Shown: in pieces, positions 63,470 to 64,000 of the stretch | Position numbering within the stretch: position 1 is the first letter of the stretch | Layout of the letters: each line of letters starts with the position of its first letter | Origin: Roseivirga thermotolerans | Lineage (GTDB): Bacteria > Bacteroidota > Bacteroidia > Cytophagales > Cyclobacteriaceae | Reading direction: 5' to 3' | Assembly (NCBI RefSeq): GCF_014653175.1 | Contig: NZ_BNAG01000002.1 | Location: forward strand, 853,406 to 917,405 | Length of the DNA: 64,000 bases | The notes under the pieces: generated by a model | The model's input: the letters and a program-made list of their open reading frames with translations, nothing else | What the model was told of the DNA's origin: nothing | Database searches by the model: none | Translations under genes and position numbers: made by a program

Positions 63470-63504
63470 AAATAGTTTCAAATTATCTAAACTAGAAACT
63501 ATTT
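63470..63504 (-). promoter_or_regulatory. Candidate operator of the efflux operon
   Basis: AAATAGTTTC (63470-63479) and GAAACTATTT (63495-63504) form a perfect 10-bp inverted repeat with a 15-nt spacer, 8 nt upstream of the adaptor ATG. On the minus strand TAGTTT also occurs twice in tandem. This fits binding by a dimeric repressor such as a TetR protein. The following 63505-63686 shows no gene. Confidence 0.55.
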
Positions 63505-63686
63505 AAGGGGAAGTTTTGAGGGTGGAGTATACTCATGATTTGCTCCCTAAGTTTAATAGATGAGTTATCTTCTAGTTTTAAATGGACGAACTCTGGGGAA
63601 GCTTACATTTTTAAGTAAGGCTACCATAATGGGAGGTTACAATATCATTAACAAAAGTATTCACTGCAAGACAGGGCTAGTAGGGA

Positions 63687-64000
63687 CTATTTTTTAAAAA
63701 AACCAGAAATAAGTATGGGGTTTTTATTATTCGATAATAACAGACTCTCTAGTTCTTTGAATTCTTGCTCAAGCTCATCTGATGATTTTAAATAAGCTTT
63801 ATATTGTAGGAGAATCTCATCGTTCAAAATTGTGATGAACTCATTGTCAGAGACCTGAACTCCATTCAGATTGAAGAATTTAAAATCATTATTCTTTTTC
63901 AGCTTTTTACCAATTTGATAATCTTTAGACTGTAAGTTTATGTCTATAAATCGTATCTCATTTTTCTGTAAAAAAGTATAACCAATATGTCCTTGTCTTT
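63687..64000 (-). CDS. 3' part of a gene of unknown function (cut by the window edge)
   Basis: A minus-strand frame open from the right edge to a TAG at 63687-63689 encodes at least 103 residues (frame begins at 63998): RQGHIGYTFLQKNEIRFIDI onward, ending NPILISGFFKK. It is rich in Lys, Asn, Ile and Glu, with a helical C-terminal half (DEILLQYKAYLKSSDELEQE). AT content is higher than in neighbouring genes. No family is recognised. Confidence 0.55.
   Translation of the reverse strand, partial: RQGHIGYTFLQKNEIRFIDINLQSKDYQIGKKLKKNNDFKFFNLNGVQVSDNEFITILNDEILLQYKAYLKSSDELEQEFKELESLLLSNNKNPILISGFFKK

Overview
The window is a stretch of ordinary-looking chromosome from a member of the Bacteroidota, most likely of the Cytophagales type (lineage is inferred, not proven). 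The evidence is: promoters of the TTG-N19..22-TAnnTTTG kind in front of several genes, an almost complete lack of Shine-Dalgarno sequences, a short RpoD (287 aa), a bacillithiol deacetylase (BshB1), DUF5686/carboxypeptidase-like outer-membrane proteins, YqgE/AlgH, DUF349 and START-like proteins typical of the phylum, and a gltB-gltD pair. No prophage, insertion sequence with a transposase, integron, CRISPR array or secondary-metabolite cluster was found.

Layout. 0.1-4.9 kb (minus strand): a secreted protein, DUF6265 protein, NodB-type deacetylase, Bax-like glucosaminidase and a helical protein of unknown role. 5.0-11 kb (plus): glutamate synthase gltB-gltD. 11-18.1 kb (minus): membrane protein, DUF1801 and M48 peptidase genes that overlap; a MATE exporter with a possible leader peptide; a sirtuin, HD-domain and alpha/beta-hydrolase run behind topA (18.2-20.5 kb). 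20.6-25.1 kb (plus): SixA phosphatase, then a polyamine block with a fused SpeD-SpeE protein and a ureohydrolase, then an AGCS symporter. 25.1-34.6 kb: mixed accessory genes (TlpA, DUF4399, 3-hydroxybutyryl-CoA dehydrogenase, cutC, a nuclease-family protein, CvfB, two tandem sterol-desaturase-like proteins) in which all five copies of a ~145-bp structured repeat lie. 35.2-41 kb: topoisomerase IV (parE, parC) and trmH. 41-47 kb: an outer-membrane protein, then thrS-infC-rpmI-rplT. 47.4-58.9 kb: tRNA-Met, START-like protein, LptF/G permease, rpsO, pnp, rpoD, trxB, bshB1, pdxH, yqgE, DUF349 protein. 59-63.5 kb: tRNA-Thr and an RND efflux pump with its lipoprotein adaptor; a truncated gene runs off the right edge.

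How it works together. Most of the window is housekeeping: nitrogen assimilation (gltBD), DNA topology (topA, parEC), translation (thrS, infC, L35, L20, S15, tRNAs), RNA decay (pnp), primary sigma factor, thiol redox (trxB, bshB1, tlpA) and outer-membrane biogenesis (LptF/G). The polyamine block could make decarboxylated SAM and spermidine in one polypeptide, with the ureohydrolase supplying putrescine if it is an agmatinase.

The most interesting signals are not protein genes. They are: (1) a family of five hairpin-bearing repeats with imperfect terminal inverted repeats confined to 26.2-34.5 kb, with compensatory changes in their stems; (2) a second, unrelated, cloverleaf-like palindromic element nested inside one of those copies with a possible target duplication; (3) a hairpin just upstream of thrS that resembles the anticodon arm of the tRNA-Thr found at 59.0 kb; (4) an infC reading frame that fits an ATC start behind a rare strong Shine-Dalgarno; (5) a terminator that ends directly at the trmH start codon; and (6) inverted-repeat operators in front of the efflux operon and of the 3-hydroxybutyryl-CoA dehydrogenase gene.
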